Positions 18,301 through 25,990 of a stretch of 64,000 nucleotides of DNA are shown here, one piece after another. Below the pieces are notes generated by a model. It saw nothing but the letters and a program-made list of their open reading frames with translations. It was not told the origin of the DNA and ran no database searches. The stretch covers positions 6,693-70,692 of the forward strand of contig CAZFWP010000001.1 of NCBI GenBank assembly GCA_964522805.1, given 5' to 3'. Position 1 is the first letter of the stretch, and the number at the start of each line of letters is the position of its first letter. Source of the DNA: CAZBYL01 sp964522805 (GTDB lineage: Bacteria; Synergistota; Synergistia; Synergistales; Synergistaceae). A program made the translations under genes and the position numbers.

Positions 18301-19982
18301 CGCACCGCCGCCTTTTTATTTTTCAACATTCTAAAATAGGGGTTTTTTTTCATCATCACATATTCACCCGGCCTGTACTCTTCAAGCATAAAGGGACCGC
18401 AGCCCACTAGCCCTACCGGCCCTGACTTGCCGCTTTTATCCAAAGGGTTCCAGTTCTGCCAATCTGTAATGCGGTCAAGCACCCGCTTAGGCATACAGCC
18501 AATACCGCCGATATTATCCAAATACCAATAACTGACGCCCTTCATCTTCACTGTGAGAGTGTTGCCCGATACCGTCACCGCATCGACATTTTTTACTGAG
18601 TCGAAAAAACGGGGAATTTTATTTTTGTGCAAAAAATCTATCGTGGCCTTCACATCGGCGGCAGTTAACGGCGTGCTGTCATTCCAGCGCAGCCCGGGCG
18701 CAATTTGAAATACCAGCTCCGTGTGTGCCTCATTACCGCGCCCAACGGTCTTAACTTTCCAACTCTCCGCCAAAGCCGGCATCTCTTCCAAAGTAAATGG
18801 GTTCATCCCGACCATAGAGTCGTATATCAGTCCCAGCACCTGCCACGAGTAGGCACTGGAGGCAACAAAGGGATTTAAATTCCGCGGTTCGTCGGGCAAA
18901 ACCATGTTAAGCGGCCTGGAACGTCCGTCCTTTGGCTCAGCCATCATCAAAGTCCAAACATTATCGACAGTGATTTTATCCGTTGTAAGGATATTTTTCC
19001 ATAAACGTGAGACACCCGCCACGGAAAAGCGGCTGTAAATAGGCACGGAAGGGACAAGGTCGGCCAGCAGGCGCTGAACCTTATCGGACGCAGCCTTGGC
19101 AGCCTGCTTGTCTTTGGCGAATCGTAAATGCAGCAAAGCTTCGTCAAGGCGCTTATCATTGGTGGCGGTGACGTTGTAGCCGCCGTCTACAATCATTGAG
19201 CTATGGTAAAAAGAGTATAGGGAATCAGGATTACGTCCCATACTCCAAGCAAGAACCGCCATGGAATAGTCTTTGCGGTCAAGCTTAGCGATCATCGCGG
19301 AAAAATCCATCGGTTCAGACTCCACGGGAAACCCTATAGCCCGCAAAGAGTCGGCAATTTGCTCCGCCATCTCCGCTGTCGTCGGAGCTACATTGGCAAG
19401 CGGCGTAAGAATTTTTAGCGGCGGGAGCGTCTTACCATCGGGCGTCACCAATATTCCCTTGATATTCCACGAGTAGCCTCTTGATTTCAGCTTCTCCCTC
19501 GCTTTTTCGCGGTTGAAAATTGTTTTGCCGCTCTCAGGCAGAGACCACGGAGAAACAGGAGGCAGCCAGCTGTTTATCGGTTCGCAGTAGCCGGAATATA
19601 TCGTACGGACGATGTTGTTGCGGTCAATAGCCTCCGCCGCGGCCTGTCTAACATATTTATCATTCCAAGGAGCTTTTTGGTTGTTCAGAAGCAGAAAAAA
19701 GGCATGATAACCTCTGGCAAGCGACATTTGGAATTTGGTGTTACGGCTGAGCCGTTCAATATCAGATGGTCTGACAATTTCACTGATAATATCGAGCTCT
19801 CCCCGCTCCGCCGCCATTATCTGGGCATCGGAATTTCTAATGATAAGCATACATAATTTATCTGTGCGGGGACCGTAAACATTGGATGGGTCAAATGGTT
19901 CACCAGCAAATAAAGATGCCGGCACGGCGAAAAAAAGCAGTGCGGAGATAAATATAATAATTTTTGTTTTGTCTAAAGGCAT
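18297..19982 (-). CDS. Family 5 extracellular solute-binding protein with circularly permuted halves
   Basis: A 561-residue exported protein with a signal peptide (hydrophobic ~8-25, likely cut after ASLFA). All hallmarks of peptide/nickel binding proteins (SBP_bac_5) are present once, but in swapped order. Residues ~36-347 match what is normally the C-terminal half (GELDI at 61-65, VRQAAAEAIDR at 111-121, the AEMAEQIADSLRAIGF stretch at ~203-218). Residues ~356-551 match the normal N-terminal half (LPDEPRNLNPF 362-372, PALAESW 402-408, LTAADV 439-444, GCGPF 527-531, ending NPYF 547-550). The cut falls just after NPYF, at the usual inter-lobe region. Total length is normal. It overlaps the regulator upstream (10 bases) and dppB-like gene downstream (4 bases), so the order is not due to a simple frame break. 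The ligand is probably a peptide; not proven. Confidence 0.9.
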   Translation of the reverse strand: MPLDKTKIIIFISALLFFAVPASLFAGEPFDPSNVYGPRTDKLCMLIIRNSDAQIMAAERGELDIISEIVRPSDIERLSRNTKFQMSLARGYHAFFLLLNNQKAPWNDKYVRQAAAEAIDRNNIVRTIYSGYCEPINSWLPPVSPWSLPESGKTIFNREKAREKLKSRGYSWNIKGILVTPDGKTLPPLKILTPLANVAPTTAEMAEQIADSLRAIGFPVESEPMDFSAMIAKLDRKDYSMAVLAWSMGRNPDSLYSFYHSSMIVDGGYNVTATNDKRLDEALLHLRFAKDKQAAKAASDKVQRLLADLVPSVPIYSRFSVAGVSRLWKNILTTDKITVDNVWTLMMAEPKDGRSRPLNMVLPDEPRNLNPFVASSAYSWQVLGLIYDSMVGMNPFTLEEMPALAESWKVKTVGRGNEAHTELVFQIAPGLRWNDSTPLTAADVKATIDFLHKNKIPRFFDSVKNVDAVTVSGNTLTVKMKGVSYWYLDNIGGIGCMPKRVLDRITDWQNWNPLDKSGKSGPVGLVGCGPFMLEEYRPGEYVMMKKNPYFRMLKNKKAAVR

Positions 19983-20557
19983 TCTTCACCAGCACCTTTG
20001 ATTATGACCTCGCGCATGGGCACAGGGCGGCCGGTAATTATCTTAATCATCAGCCGTCCGGCAAGAACTCCGGTCTCAAATGTGGGAATAAAAGACTCCC
20101 CATCCGAGGTTATTGAAAGGGTTTCCTCTCTTTTAAAACCGAGAGTGACAACCGGCACAGAAACTGCCTGGGGATAATTATCCGGGTCTCCCCATATCAG
20201 TCCCTCCACGCCTCTGTCGTTAAGCTTGCCGAATTCGCGGGCGGCACGGCGAGCGTCTCCGTCAGTACACTTGATAAGAATATCATATTCTGAATTGGCC
20301 ATGGAACGGTCAAGTCCCGCAATAAATGCCGCAGCCCAAGAAACATTCAGCTCTTTAAAAACAACGCCAACAAAACCGCTGCGGCTGGTGGAGAGGTTGC
20401 GGGCATTGCGGTCCAATCTGTAATTAAGGAGGTGAACCGCTTCCATAACTTTAATTTTGGTCTTTTCAGAAATTCTGTGGTCACCTTTGAGCACTCGGCT
20501 GACTGTAGCTTTATCAACCCCTGCCTCTTTCGCCACATCCTGCATTGTCGCTTTCAT
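19973..20557 (-). CDS. Shortened LacI-family transcriptional regulator
   Basis: A 194-residue protein; LacI-family regulators are usually ~330-345. The helix-turn-helix (residues 4-23, QDVAKEAGVDKATVSRVLKG) and hinge helix (~46-56) are intact. The first part of the effector domain is present to ~140, then the sequence passes directly to what resembles the family C-terminal end (ETGVLAGRLMIKIITGRPVP, ~161-180). Roughly 120-140 residues of the second subdomain appear to be missing with the frame preserved. The ATG at 20557 is chosen because the helix-turn-helix starts at residue 4 and GGGTG precedes it; the frame is open to 20689. As first gene of the peptide transporter operon it is probably its local regulator. 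Confidence 0.8.
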   Translation of the reverse strand: MKATMQDVAKEAGVDKATVSRVLKGDHRISEKTKIKVMEAVHLLNYRLDRNARNLSTSRSGFVGVVFKELNVSWAAAFIAGLDRSMANSEYDILIKCTDGDARRAAREFGKLNDRGVEGLIWGDPDNYPQAVSVPVVTLGFKREETLSITSDGESFIPTFETGVLAGRLMIKIITGRPVPMREVIIKGAGEECL

Positions 20558-20573
20558 AACATCACCCATTCTG

Positions 20574-20587
20574 TGCAACCGATTGAA
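20574..20587 (-). promoter_or_regulatory. LacI-type operator upstream of the regulator/transporter operon
   Basis: TGCAACCGATTGAA on the plus strand fits the LacI-family operator form TGCAANCGNTTGCA except for one outer base. It lies between a promoter and the regulator start, where binding would block transcription (autoregulation). Confidence 0.55.
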
Positions 20588-20598
20588 TTTAAACATAT

Positions 20599-20627
20599 TA
20601 TAGGTTATCGCTCCAGAATGGTCGATA
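20599..20627 (-). promoter_or_regulatory. Probable promoter of the LacI-like/peptide transporter operon
   Basis: On the minus strand TCGACC is followed after 17 bases by a perfect TATAAT, about 45 bases upstream of the regulator start and immediately upstream of the LacI-type operator. Confidence 0.5.
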
Positions 20628-20689
20628 GGAAAACCTGCTTTTCTAAGGAAACACTGATGAAATAGCAGAGCCTTCGGTAATAGCAGCAT

Positions 20690-20988
20690 ACAATCCGTTG
20701 ATTATAGACGGAAAGCCGAAATCTATTATTTCGTGCGTCAAGTGATTTTTGCAAAACTTTGATTTGCCCAACCAAACTTATAGTTTCTTCATCAGTCGCT
20801 TAGTTTCTTCATCATACAAGCTGTGGCAAGGGCAGCCTGTGACCCGAGAGGCGCATATAATCAGACCGGTATCTCTTGGCAAAAGCTCATCTTTGAACAG
20901 TGGCAGGACTCTGATGCTTCCAAGCATATTCCAATATGATACATCTTCCGCAGCTTAGGAGGGTATTCGCCGCATGCTGAATGTGACA
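20690..20988. other. Intergenic region without a supported gene
   Basis: Between the regulator and the terminator of the oxidoreductase operon I see only short open frames without ribosome sites. A CAATCCGTTG palindrome-like motif at 20691-20700 resembles the operator near 20580 and may be a second weak site. Confidence 0.5.
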
Positions 20989-21037
20989 AAGGCGAAAGAA
21001 CGAAGCCACTACTATGATCAGCTCGCTCTTTCGCCTT
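20989..21037 (-). terminator. Hairpin after the ferredoxin oxidoreductase operon
   Basis: AAGGCGAAAGA (20989-20999) and TCTTTCGCCTT (21027-21037) form a perfect 11-bp stem about 30 bases after the porB-like stop. Only a short T stretch follows, so it may end transcription or protect the 3' end. Confidence 0.55.
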
Positions 21038-21067
21038 GATTGTTTCAGAGGGTATTTTTAAATATTT

Positions 21068-21997
21068 TTAGCCGCCGCACTTTTTGAGCAGTTTTTTCCA
21101 GTTGTCGTCCACGTCAGCCTGGGCTGCCGCCACCAAATCCATTCTCTCTTTGCCTTTTTTGAAAAGATGCGAGTAACGCCCCTGAGCACGAAGGAACTCT
21201 TCTAAAGGCACTTCTTTCTTAGGTCTGTAAGAAAGGCTGTATTCGCCGTTCACCACTTCATAGACCGGCCAGAAGCGGCTGTCGGCAGCAAGGGAACACA
21301 GCTTCATCTGTTCTTGCGGCTCAATTTTCCAAAAAAGAACGCAGGGAGCCAAAATATTCACAAACGCCGGGCCGGGTGTCTCCACAGCACGTTTTACCTT
21401 AGATATCAAGTCGGCTGGATTGTGCAGTGTCGTCTGAGCCACATAGGGAATATTGTGAGCAGCCACTATCTCGGTAAGGTCTTTGGCGCGCTGAAGTTTG
21501 CCGGGAATCACACTGCCTGCCGGCGAGGTCGTGGCATTGGCACTGAGCGGGGTGGCGCTGCTTCGTTGAGCACCGGTGTTCATGTATCCCTGGTTGTTGT
21601 AGCATATATAGGTGAAGTCGTGCCCTCTCTCAAGAGCGCCTGAGAGGGACTGCAGACCGATGTCATAGGTGCCGCCGTCGCCGCCGAAGGAGACGAACTT
21701 GATATTCTCTTTTGTCCTGCCATTTCGTCTCAACGCTCTATAAGCAGCTTCCACTCCCGATATTCCAGCACCTGCGTTTTCGAAAGCCACATGCATAAAA
21801 GGCACCTGCCATGAACTGTAAGGATAGACGGTCGTGGATACTTCCATACAACCGGTAGCTCCAACCACTACCACTGGGTCTTCCACAGCCATAAGAGCCT
21901 GACGGATAGCAGTGGGAGCTCCGCAGCCCGGACACATGCGATGCCCTTCTGTGAGCGGATTGGATTTATGGGTGAGTTCTTTGAGGTTAACCGACAT
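21068..21997 (-). CDS. porB: 2-oxoacid:ferredoxin oxidoreductase subunit beta (thiamine-diphosphate-binding)
   Basis: A 309-residue beta subunit with MCPGCGAP near the N-terminus (Cys ligands of a [4Fe-4S] cluster), GATGCMEVSTTVYP, the ThDP/Mg motif GGDGGTYDIG and NNQGYMNTGAQRS. With alpha, gamma and delta it converts 2-oxo acid, CoA and oxidised ferredoxin to acyl-CoA, CO2 and reduced ferredoxin, or the reverse. The frame is open upstream to 22141, but the ATG at 21997 has GGAGGTG six bases upstream and begins at the family start. It overlaps alpha by 11 bases. Pyruvate and branched-chain enzymes are not separable from these motifs. Confidence 0.93.
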   Translation of the reverse strand: MSVNLKELTHKSNPLTEGHRMCPGCGAPTAIRQALMAVEDPVVVVGATGCMEVSTTVYPYSSWQVPFMHVAFENAGAGISGVEAAYRALRRNGRTKENIKFVSFGGDGGTYDIGLQSLSGALERGHDFTYICYNNQGYMNTGAQRSSATPLSANATTSPAGSVIPGKLQRAKDLTEIVAAHNIPYVAQTTLHNPADLISKVKRAVETPGPAFVNILAPCVLFWKIEPQEQMKLCSLAADSRFWPVYEVVNGEYSLSYRPKKEVPLEEFLRAQGRYSHLFKKGKERMDLVAAAQADVDDNWKKLLKKCGG

Positions 21998-23180
21998 TAT
22001 TATCACCTCCGTCAAGAAGACCAATGTAGCGCACTTCTTTACTGTAGTCATTATCCTGCAAACGTTCAAACACCTGTTCCGCATCTTTAGGATAGAAGTC
22101 TCTGCCGCCAAGACCGAAGATATATTCCTGTAAAGGCACATGCTCTTTGAGACTGTAGAGAGCAGACTTTACCTCCGCAGCAAGAGGCGCCGTGCCGCCA
22201 ATGCTGGCACTTCTGTCAAGCACCGCCACTCCTTTTTTACCCTTTACCAAAACCGCCAGCTCCTCGGAGGGGAAGGGGCGGAAGAGGCGCACGCGCAGAC
22301 AACCGGCTTTAATTCCTCTTTCACGCAGACTGTCCACTACATCTTTGACCACCCCGGTGGCTGAAGACATAATTATCACCAAATAGTCCGCATCGTCAGC
22401 CCTATAAGCGTCAACAGGGGCATACTTTCTGCCTGTATGAGACTCCAGCTCCTGCGACAGCTCTTGATAGACACGGGGAACATTATTCATTCCCTCCATC
22501 TGGTTACGCTTGATTTCAAAGTAATATTCAGACATGGTAAAAGAACCGTAGGACACAGGATTATCCACATCAAGAAGGGGATACTGCGCCGTGCGGACGC
22601 CGACAAAATCCCTGACTGTTTCGTCATCGAGAAACTCCACTGCTTCGTAGCAGTGGCTGGTTATAAACCCATCCTGACAGACAAATACAGGAGTCAAAAC
22701 ATCTTTGTTTTCCGCCAGACGCACCGCCAGCAGCACCGTGTCATATACTTCCTGGGCATCTTCGCAATAGATCTGTACCCAGCCTGAATCACGCTCCGGC
22801 ATACTATCTGAGTGGTCACAGTGGATATTAACCGGGGCACCCAAGCATCTGTTGACCAGCCCGAAGACGATGGGCGCTCTAAAGGCTGCGGCGATGGGAA
22901 ATATCTCGTGCATTAGAGCCACGCCGTTGGCACTCGAAGCGGTCATTACTCTCGCACCGGCAACCGAAGCCCCCACGCAGGCGGTAATTGCGGAGTGCTC
23001 ACTCTCCACCGCCACATATTCTGATGTCACATTGCCGTTGGCGACAAATTCAGCAAAACGCACGGGAATTTCCGTTGAGGGGGTAATTGGATAAGCGGCA
23101 ACAACATCGGGGTTAATTTGCCGCATTGCCTCCGCAAACGCCATATTTCCTGATGTCATCTCTCTTTTTTTATTTGACAT
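21987..23180 (-). CDS. porA: 2-oxoacid:ferredoxin oxidoreductase subunit alpha
   Basis: A ~397-residue alpha subunit with the family motif AAYPITPSTEIPVRFAEF near residues 26-43, then the EHSAITACVGASVAGARVMTASSANG segment and a C-terminal transketolase-like domain (~260-360). It forms half of the active site with beta. The ATG at 23180 (SNKKREMTSGNMAFAEA) is preferred over the frame-open start at 23231 because GGAGGTG precedes it and it just overlaps delta by 11 bases. Confidence 0.92.
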   Translation of the reverse strand: MSNKKREMTSGNMAFAEAMRQINPDVVAAYPITPSTEIPVRFAEFVANGNVTSEYVAVESEHSAITACVGASVAGARVMTASSANGVALMHEIFPIAAAFRAPIVFGLVNRCLGAPVNIHCDHSDSMPERDSGWVQIYCEDAQEVYDTVLLAVRLAENKDVLTPVFVCQDGFITSHCYEAVEFLDDETVRDFVGVRTAQYPLLDVDNPVSYGSFTMSEYYFEIKRNQMEGMNNVPRVYQELSQELESHTGRKYAPVDAYRADDADYLVIIMSSATGVVKDVVDSLRERGIKAGCLRVRLFRPFPSEELAVLVKGKKGVAVLDRSASIGGTAPLAAEVKSALYSLKEHVPLQEYIFGLGGRDFYPKDAEQVFERLQDNDYSKEVRYIGLLDGGDNNVG

Positions 23181-23514
23181 GAGCGCCAACACCTCCGGGG
23201 TTTTCTCCGTTTTGTACGGCATCATTGGCAAAGTCCGATTCCGGGTGCATCGAGATCGCCTTCACCGGGCATATCTCTGCGCAGATGCCGCAGCCCTTGC
23301 AGTAAAAAAGATTAACTCCGCATACCTTGGATTCATTATCTGTGAGTACGGAAAGGTCAGGGCATTGCACCCAGCATTTTAGGCAGGAGATACATTTGTC
23401 CAGGTCAAAAACAGGTCTCATACTACGCCACAACCCTGTCTTTACCTCTCGGGAGGAAGCACCGAAGGTCACCGTGCCGGGGGTCACATCCTGCCAGCAT
23501 TTTTGTTTGCTCAT
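23170..23514 (-). CDS. porD: 2-oxoacid:ferredoxin oxidoreductase subunit delta (2[4Fe-4S] ferredoxin)
   Basis: A 114-residue ferredoxin subunit with two CxxCxxCxxxC-type clusters: CISCLKCWVQCP and CKGCGICAEICP. It carries electrons from the active-site cluster to external ferredoxin. The ATG overlaps the gamma stop in an ATGA junction and has GGAGGCGG upstream. The gamma-delta-alpha-beta order matches the Thermotoga/Pyrococcus-type four-subunit enzymes. Confidence 0.93.
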   Translation of the reverse strand: MSKQKCWQDVTPGTVTFGASSREVKTGLWRSMRPVFDLDKCISCLKCWVQCPDLSVLTDNESKVCGVNLFYCKGCGICAEICPVKAISMHPESDFANDAVQNGENPGGVGAHVK

Positions 23515-24083
23515 GCCAGCACCGCCTCCTCGCGTCCTCTGTAAATAGCGCGGCGGTTGGCTTCCAAAACCTTGGGCGGAAGCTGCTTCATTTTATTGGT
23601 AAAGTGGTCGGCGAAGTTTTCTATCGGCACATCAGTAAATACCAAAGAGAGCGCACCTAGCAGCGGTGCATTGGGACGATTTTGCCCCAGTTCCTCCAGC
23701 GTAATTTTTGTGGCATCAACGACAAGAACCTTAGCCGCATCCGAAAGCTTAAGCTTAGCCCTCAAGGTAAGAGCGTCTTCCGGTGTGTTGACAAGGTAAA
23801 CTGCGTCACTGGCGCTGCCTTCGCAAGGATTAGCGCTTTCTACCATTGTCGGGTCAACCACTACTACTATATTGGGATTCTGTACACCGCAGCGGCGGCG
23901 TATAGGGCTGTCGGAAACTCTGTTATATGCTCTCATGGGAGCACCCTGACGCTCCGCGCCGTACTCAGGAAACGCCTGCACATGTTTGCCTCCCTCAAAA
24001 AGGACTTCAGCCAATATTGCTGAGGCGCTTTTTGCTCCCTGTCCGCCGCGGCCGTGCCATCTTACTTCCACTGTCTTTGCCAT
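23511..24083 (-). CDS. porC: 2-oxoacid:ferredoxin oxidoreductase subunit gamma
   Basis: A 190-residue gamma subunit starting MAKTVEVRWHGRGGQGAKSA, the signature of POR/VOR gamma; it helps bind CoA. Two adjacent ATGs (24086, 24083) follow GAGGAGG; the second has the better spacing and matches the family start. It is the first structural gene after an attenuator, whose terminator ends only ~20 bases upstream. Eight bases of its ribosome site (24091-24098) are complementary to a segment of the leader. Confidence 0.92.
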   Translation of the reverse strand: MAKTVEVRWHGRGGQGAKSASAILAEVLFEGGKHVQAFPEYGAERQGAPMRAYNRVSDSPIRRRCGVQNPNIVVVVDPTMVESANPCEGSASDAVYLVNTPEDALTLRAKLKLSDAAKVLVVDATKITLEELGQNRPNAPLLGALSLVFTDVPIENFADHFTNKMKQLPPKVLEANRRAIYRGREEAVLA

Positions 24084-24105
24084 CATAATTCCTCCTCGAA
24101 TTTGC

Positions 24106-24142
24106 AAAAAAAAATGGAGCCCTTCAAAAAGTGAAGGGCTCC
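24106..24142 (-). terminator. Attenuator terminator in the oxidoreductase leader
   Basis: On the minus strand GGAGCCCTTCA and TGAAGGGCTCC form a perfect 11-bp stem with a 5-base loop (24116-24142), followed by A and nine Ts (24114-24106). It lies between the leader peptide and the first structural gene, so transcription must read through it to express the operon. Its 5' arm GGAGCC (24142-24137) can instead pair with GGCTCC in the leader frame (24193-24188), a candidate antiterminator. Confidence 0.9.
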
Positions 24143-24165
24143 ACAACTCGTTTAGATATACAGCG

Positions 24166-24243
24166 CTAAGCGCCGATCCACCGAGGAGGAGCCGCGTTAA
24201 TAATTATAATAATAATGTTCTGGTTGATGATATTATTCAACAT
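24166..24243 (-). CDS. Isoleucine-rich leader peptide (25 residues) of the oxidoreductase operon
   Basis: A 25-codon frame starts at ATG 24243 behind GGGAGGTT (24251-24258) and ends at TAG 24166. Nine of 25 residues are Ile: positions 5-6, an uninterrupted run of six at 10-15 (five ATT, one ATA), and 23. The tail is AAPPRWIGA. This is the build of classical amino-acid leader peptides: ribosomes would stall at the Ile run when charged tRNA-Ile is scarce, freeing the GGCTCC segment just downstream to break the terminator. AT-rich sequence makes Ile/Asn codons common, but the promoter, ribosome site, stop and terminator are all in the right order and spacing. Confidence 0.8.
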   Translation of the reverse strand: MLNNIINQNIIIIIINAAPPRWIGA

Positions 24244-24277
24244 TATAAGCAACCTCCCTCTCGAGCAGAATGGCGGA

Positions 24278-24306
24278 ATCTTAACATTAAACAATGAGCC
24301 TGTCAA
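24278..24306 (-). promoter_or_regulatory. Promoter of the oxidoreductase leader
   Basis: On the minus strand a perfect TTGACA (24301-24306), a 17-base spacer and TAAGAT (24278-24283) place a transcription start about 30 bases upstream of the leader-peptide ATG. Confidence 0.7.
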
Positions 24307-24510
24307 ATATTTTTAACAAAAAACTGGATATCAGAATAAAAATCAAGTGTTAAAACAACGCATTTTCACTCTTTTACCTTTTATAACAAGATATCATTCG
24401 TATATAGGCAAAACATTATAAGGTAAACAACAAAGATTGAATCAACATCAATGTTTCTGAAAAAGAGAGGGGTGAGATAAATGTAATCCCTCGAACACAG
24501 ATGTTAGCCA

Positions 24511-25215
24511 TTAACCGCCCAGATAGGCGTCGATTACTTTCTTGTCCGTAAGCAAATCAGCACCCTTACCGTGAAGCGAGATCGTCCCAACTTCCAGAAC
24601 ATAGGCGTAGTCGGATACTTTCAAGGCACCGAAGGCGTTTTGCTCAACGAGCAATACCGTCTTCCCCTCTTTATTTATCTCGCAGATGATGCTGAATACT
24701 TCCTCCACTAGAATAGGCGCCAAGCCTAAAGAGGGCTCATCCATCATAATAAGCTCAGGGTCGCTCATCAAAGCACGCGCCAAGGCCAGCATCTGCTGCT
24801 CCCCTCCGGACAGTGTTCCACCCTTTTGCCAAGAGCGTTCCTTAAGCCGGGGAAACATTGTGAAGGCCTTTTCTATGGAAGCATCAAATCCTGCACGATC
24901 CTTACGGGTGTATCCGCCCAACTTGAGATTCTCAAGCACCGTAAGCTGGGGGAAGATACGCCGGCCTTCGGGGCAGAGAGCAATGCCCATCTCAAGAATC
25001 TGCTCCGGCAAGAGGCCCATGATGTCCTTTCCCTTCCAAGTGATGCTGCCGCTTTTACTCTTTATCAGCCCGGCGATGGAGCGAAGAGTGCTGCTCTTTC
25101 CGGCGCCGTTCGCACCGATAAGAGTTACAATTTTACCCATCGGCACTTCAAGCGATATGCCGCGTATTGCGTGAATACCGCCATAGCGCACTTCCAAGTT
25201 TTCTATCTTAAGCAT
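24511..25215 (-). CDS. livF: Branched-chain amino acid ABC transporter ATPase LivF (operon 1)
   Basis: A 234-residue ABC ATPase of LivF type with Walker A GANGAGKSS, signature LSGGEQQMLALARALM, Walker B LIMMDEPS and the family SLGLAPILVEE stretch. It energises uptake together with LivG. The ATG at 25215 has GGAGG nine bases upstream and overlaps the LivG end by 8 bases; an in-frame TTG at 25221 is less likely. It is the last gene of the operon; the oxidoreductase promoter begins ~200 bases further on. Confidence 0.93.
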   Translation of the reverse strand: MLKIENLEVRYGGIHAIRGISLEVPMGKIVTLIGANGAGKSSTLRSIAGLIKSKSGSITWKGKDIMGLLPEQILEMGIALCPEGRRIFPQLTVLENLKLGGYTRKDRAGFDASIEKAFTMFPRLKERSWQKGGTLSGGEQQMLALARALMSDPELIMMDEPSLGLAPILVEEVFSIICEINKEGKTVLLVEQNAFGALKVSDYAYVLEVGTISLHGKGADLLTDKKVIDAYLGG

Positions 25216-25990
25216 GAGCAAGAGCCTCCTTGCCTAGGTATGCCTCTATGACTTTGGGGTTGGAGCGAATCTCTGCCGGCGTTCCCTGAGCGATAAGATG
25301 TCCATAGTCAAGCACCCATATCCACTCAGAGACCCCCATAACAACTTTCATATCGTGCTCTATAAGCAATATTGTCAAATTAAATTGGTCTCTGATTTTA
25401 CGGATGAAGTCCATCAGCTCCCCGCTTTCCTGCGGGTTCATTCCTGCGGCAGGCTCGTCCAATAGGAGAAAACGTGGCTTGGTAGCTAAAGCTCTGGCGA
25501 TTTCCAGCCGTCTCTGGGCACCATAGGGAAGCCCCGTGGCTGTCTCCTGAGCCAAATTTTCCAGCCCCACAGATTCAAGCAGGCGCATTGACGTCTCCTT
25601 CATCTCACGCTCTTCACGCAAACAGCTAGGGAGCAGGAAGGGCGCAGCCCACCATGGAGACTTCTGCCTTACCCAGCAGGCGGTCATCACGTTCTGAAGC
25701 ACCGTGCCTCCAGCAAATAGACGAATGTTTTGAAATGTTCTGGCGATACCTGCTCGGCAAACTTCATGAGGTTTCATGCCGGTGATATCCTTATTGCAAA
25801 ACAGGACCTTGCCTCCGGTAGGGTTATAGAAACCGCTGATGATATTAAAGCAGGTAGTTTTTCCCGCACCGTTGGGGCCTATAAGGCTGGAAATGGAGCC
25901 CTCTTTAACCTCGATGTTAAAATCTCCCACTGCTGTGAGTCCGCCAAATTTTATCGTAATATTTTCTGTCTTAAGAATAGACTCCGGCAT
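25208..25990 (-). CDS. livG: Branched-chain amino acid ABC transporter ATPase LivG (operon 1)
   Basis: A 260-residue LivG ATPase with Walker A GPNGAGKTT, the LivG-specific ARTFQNIRLF stretch, Walker B FLLLDEPAAGMNPQE and a C-terminal branched-chain extension ending near PKVIEAYLG. It sits directly after LivM with no gap. Confidence 0.94.
   Translation of the reverse strand: MPESILKTENITIKFGGLTAVGDFNIEVKEGSISSLIGPNGAGKTTCFNIISGFYNPTGGKVLFCNKDITGMKPHEVCRAGIARTFQNIRLFAGGTVLQNVMTACWVRQKSPWWAAPFLLPSCLREEREMKETSMRLLESVGLENLAQETATGLPYGAQRRLEIARALATKPRFLLLDEPAAGMNPQESGELMDFIRKIRDQFNLTILLIEHDMKVVMGVSEWIWVLDYGHLIAQGTPAEIRSNPKVIEAYLGKEALAHA

Noticed and set aside
20749..20958. 69-residue plus-strand frame between the regulator and the oxidoreductase operon
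   Set aside because: No ribosome site, no family resemblance, and it lies in a region of operator and terminator elements.
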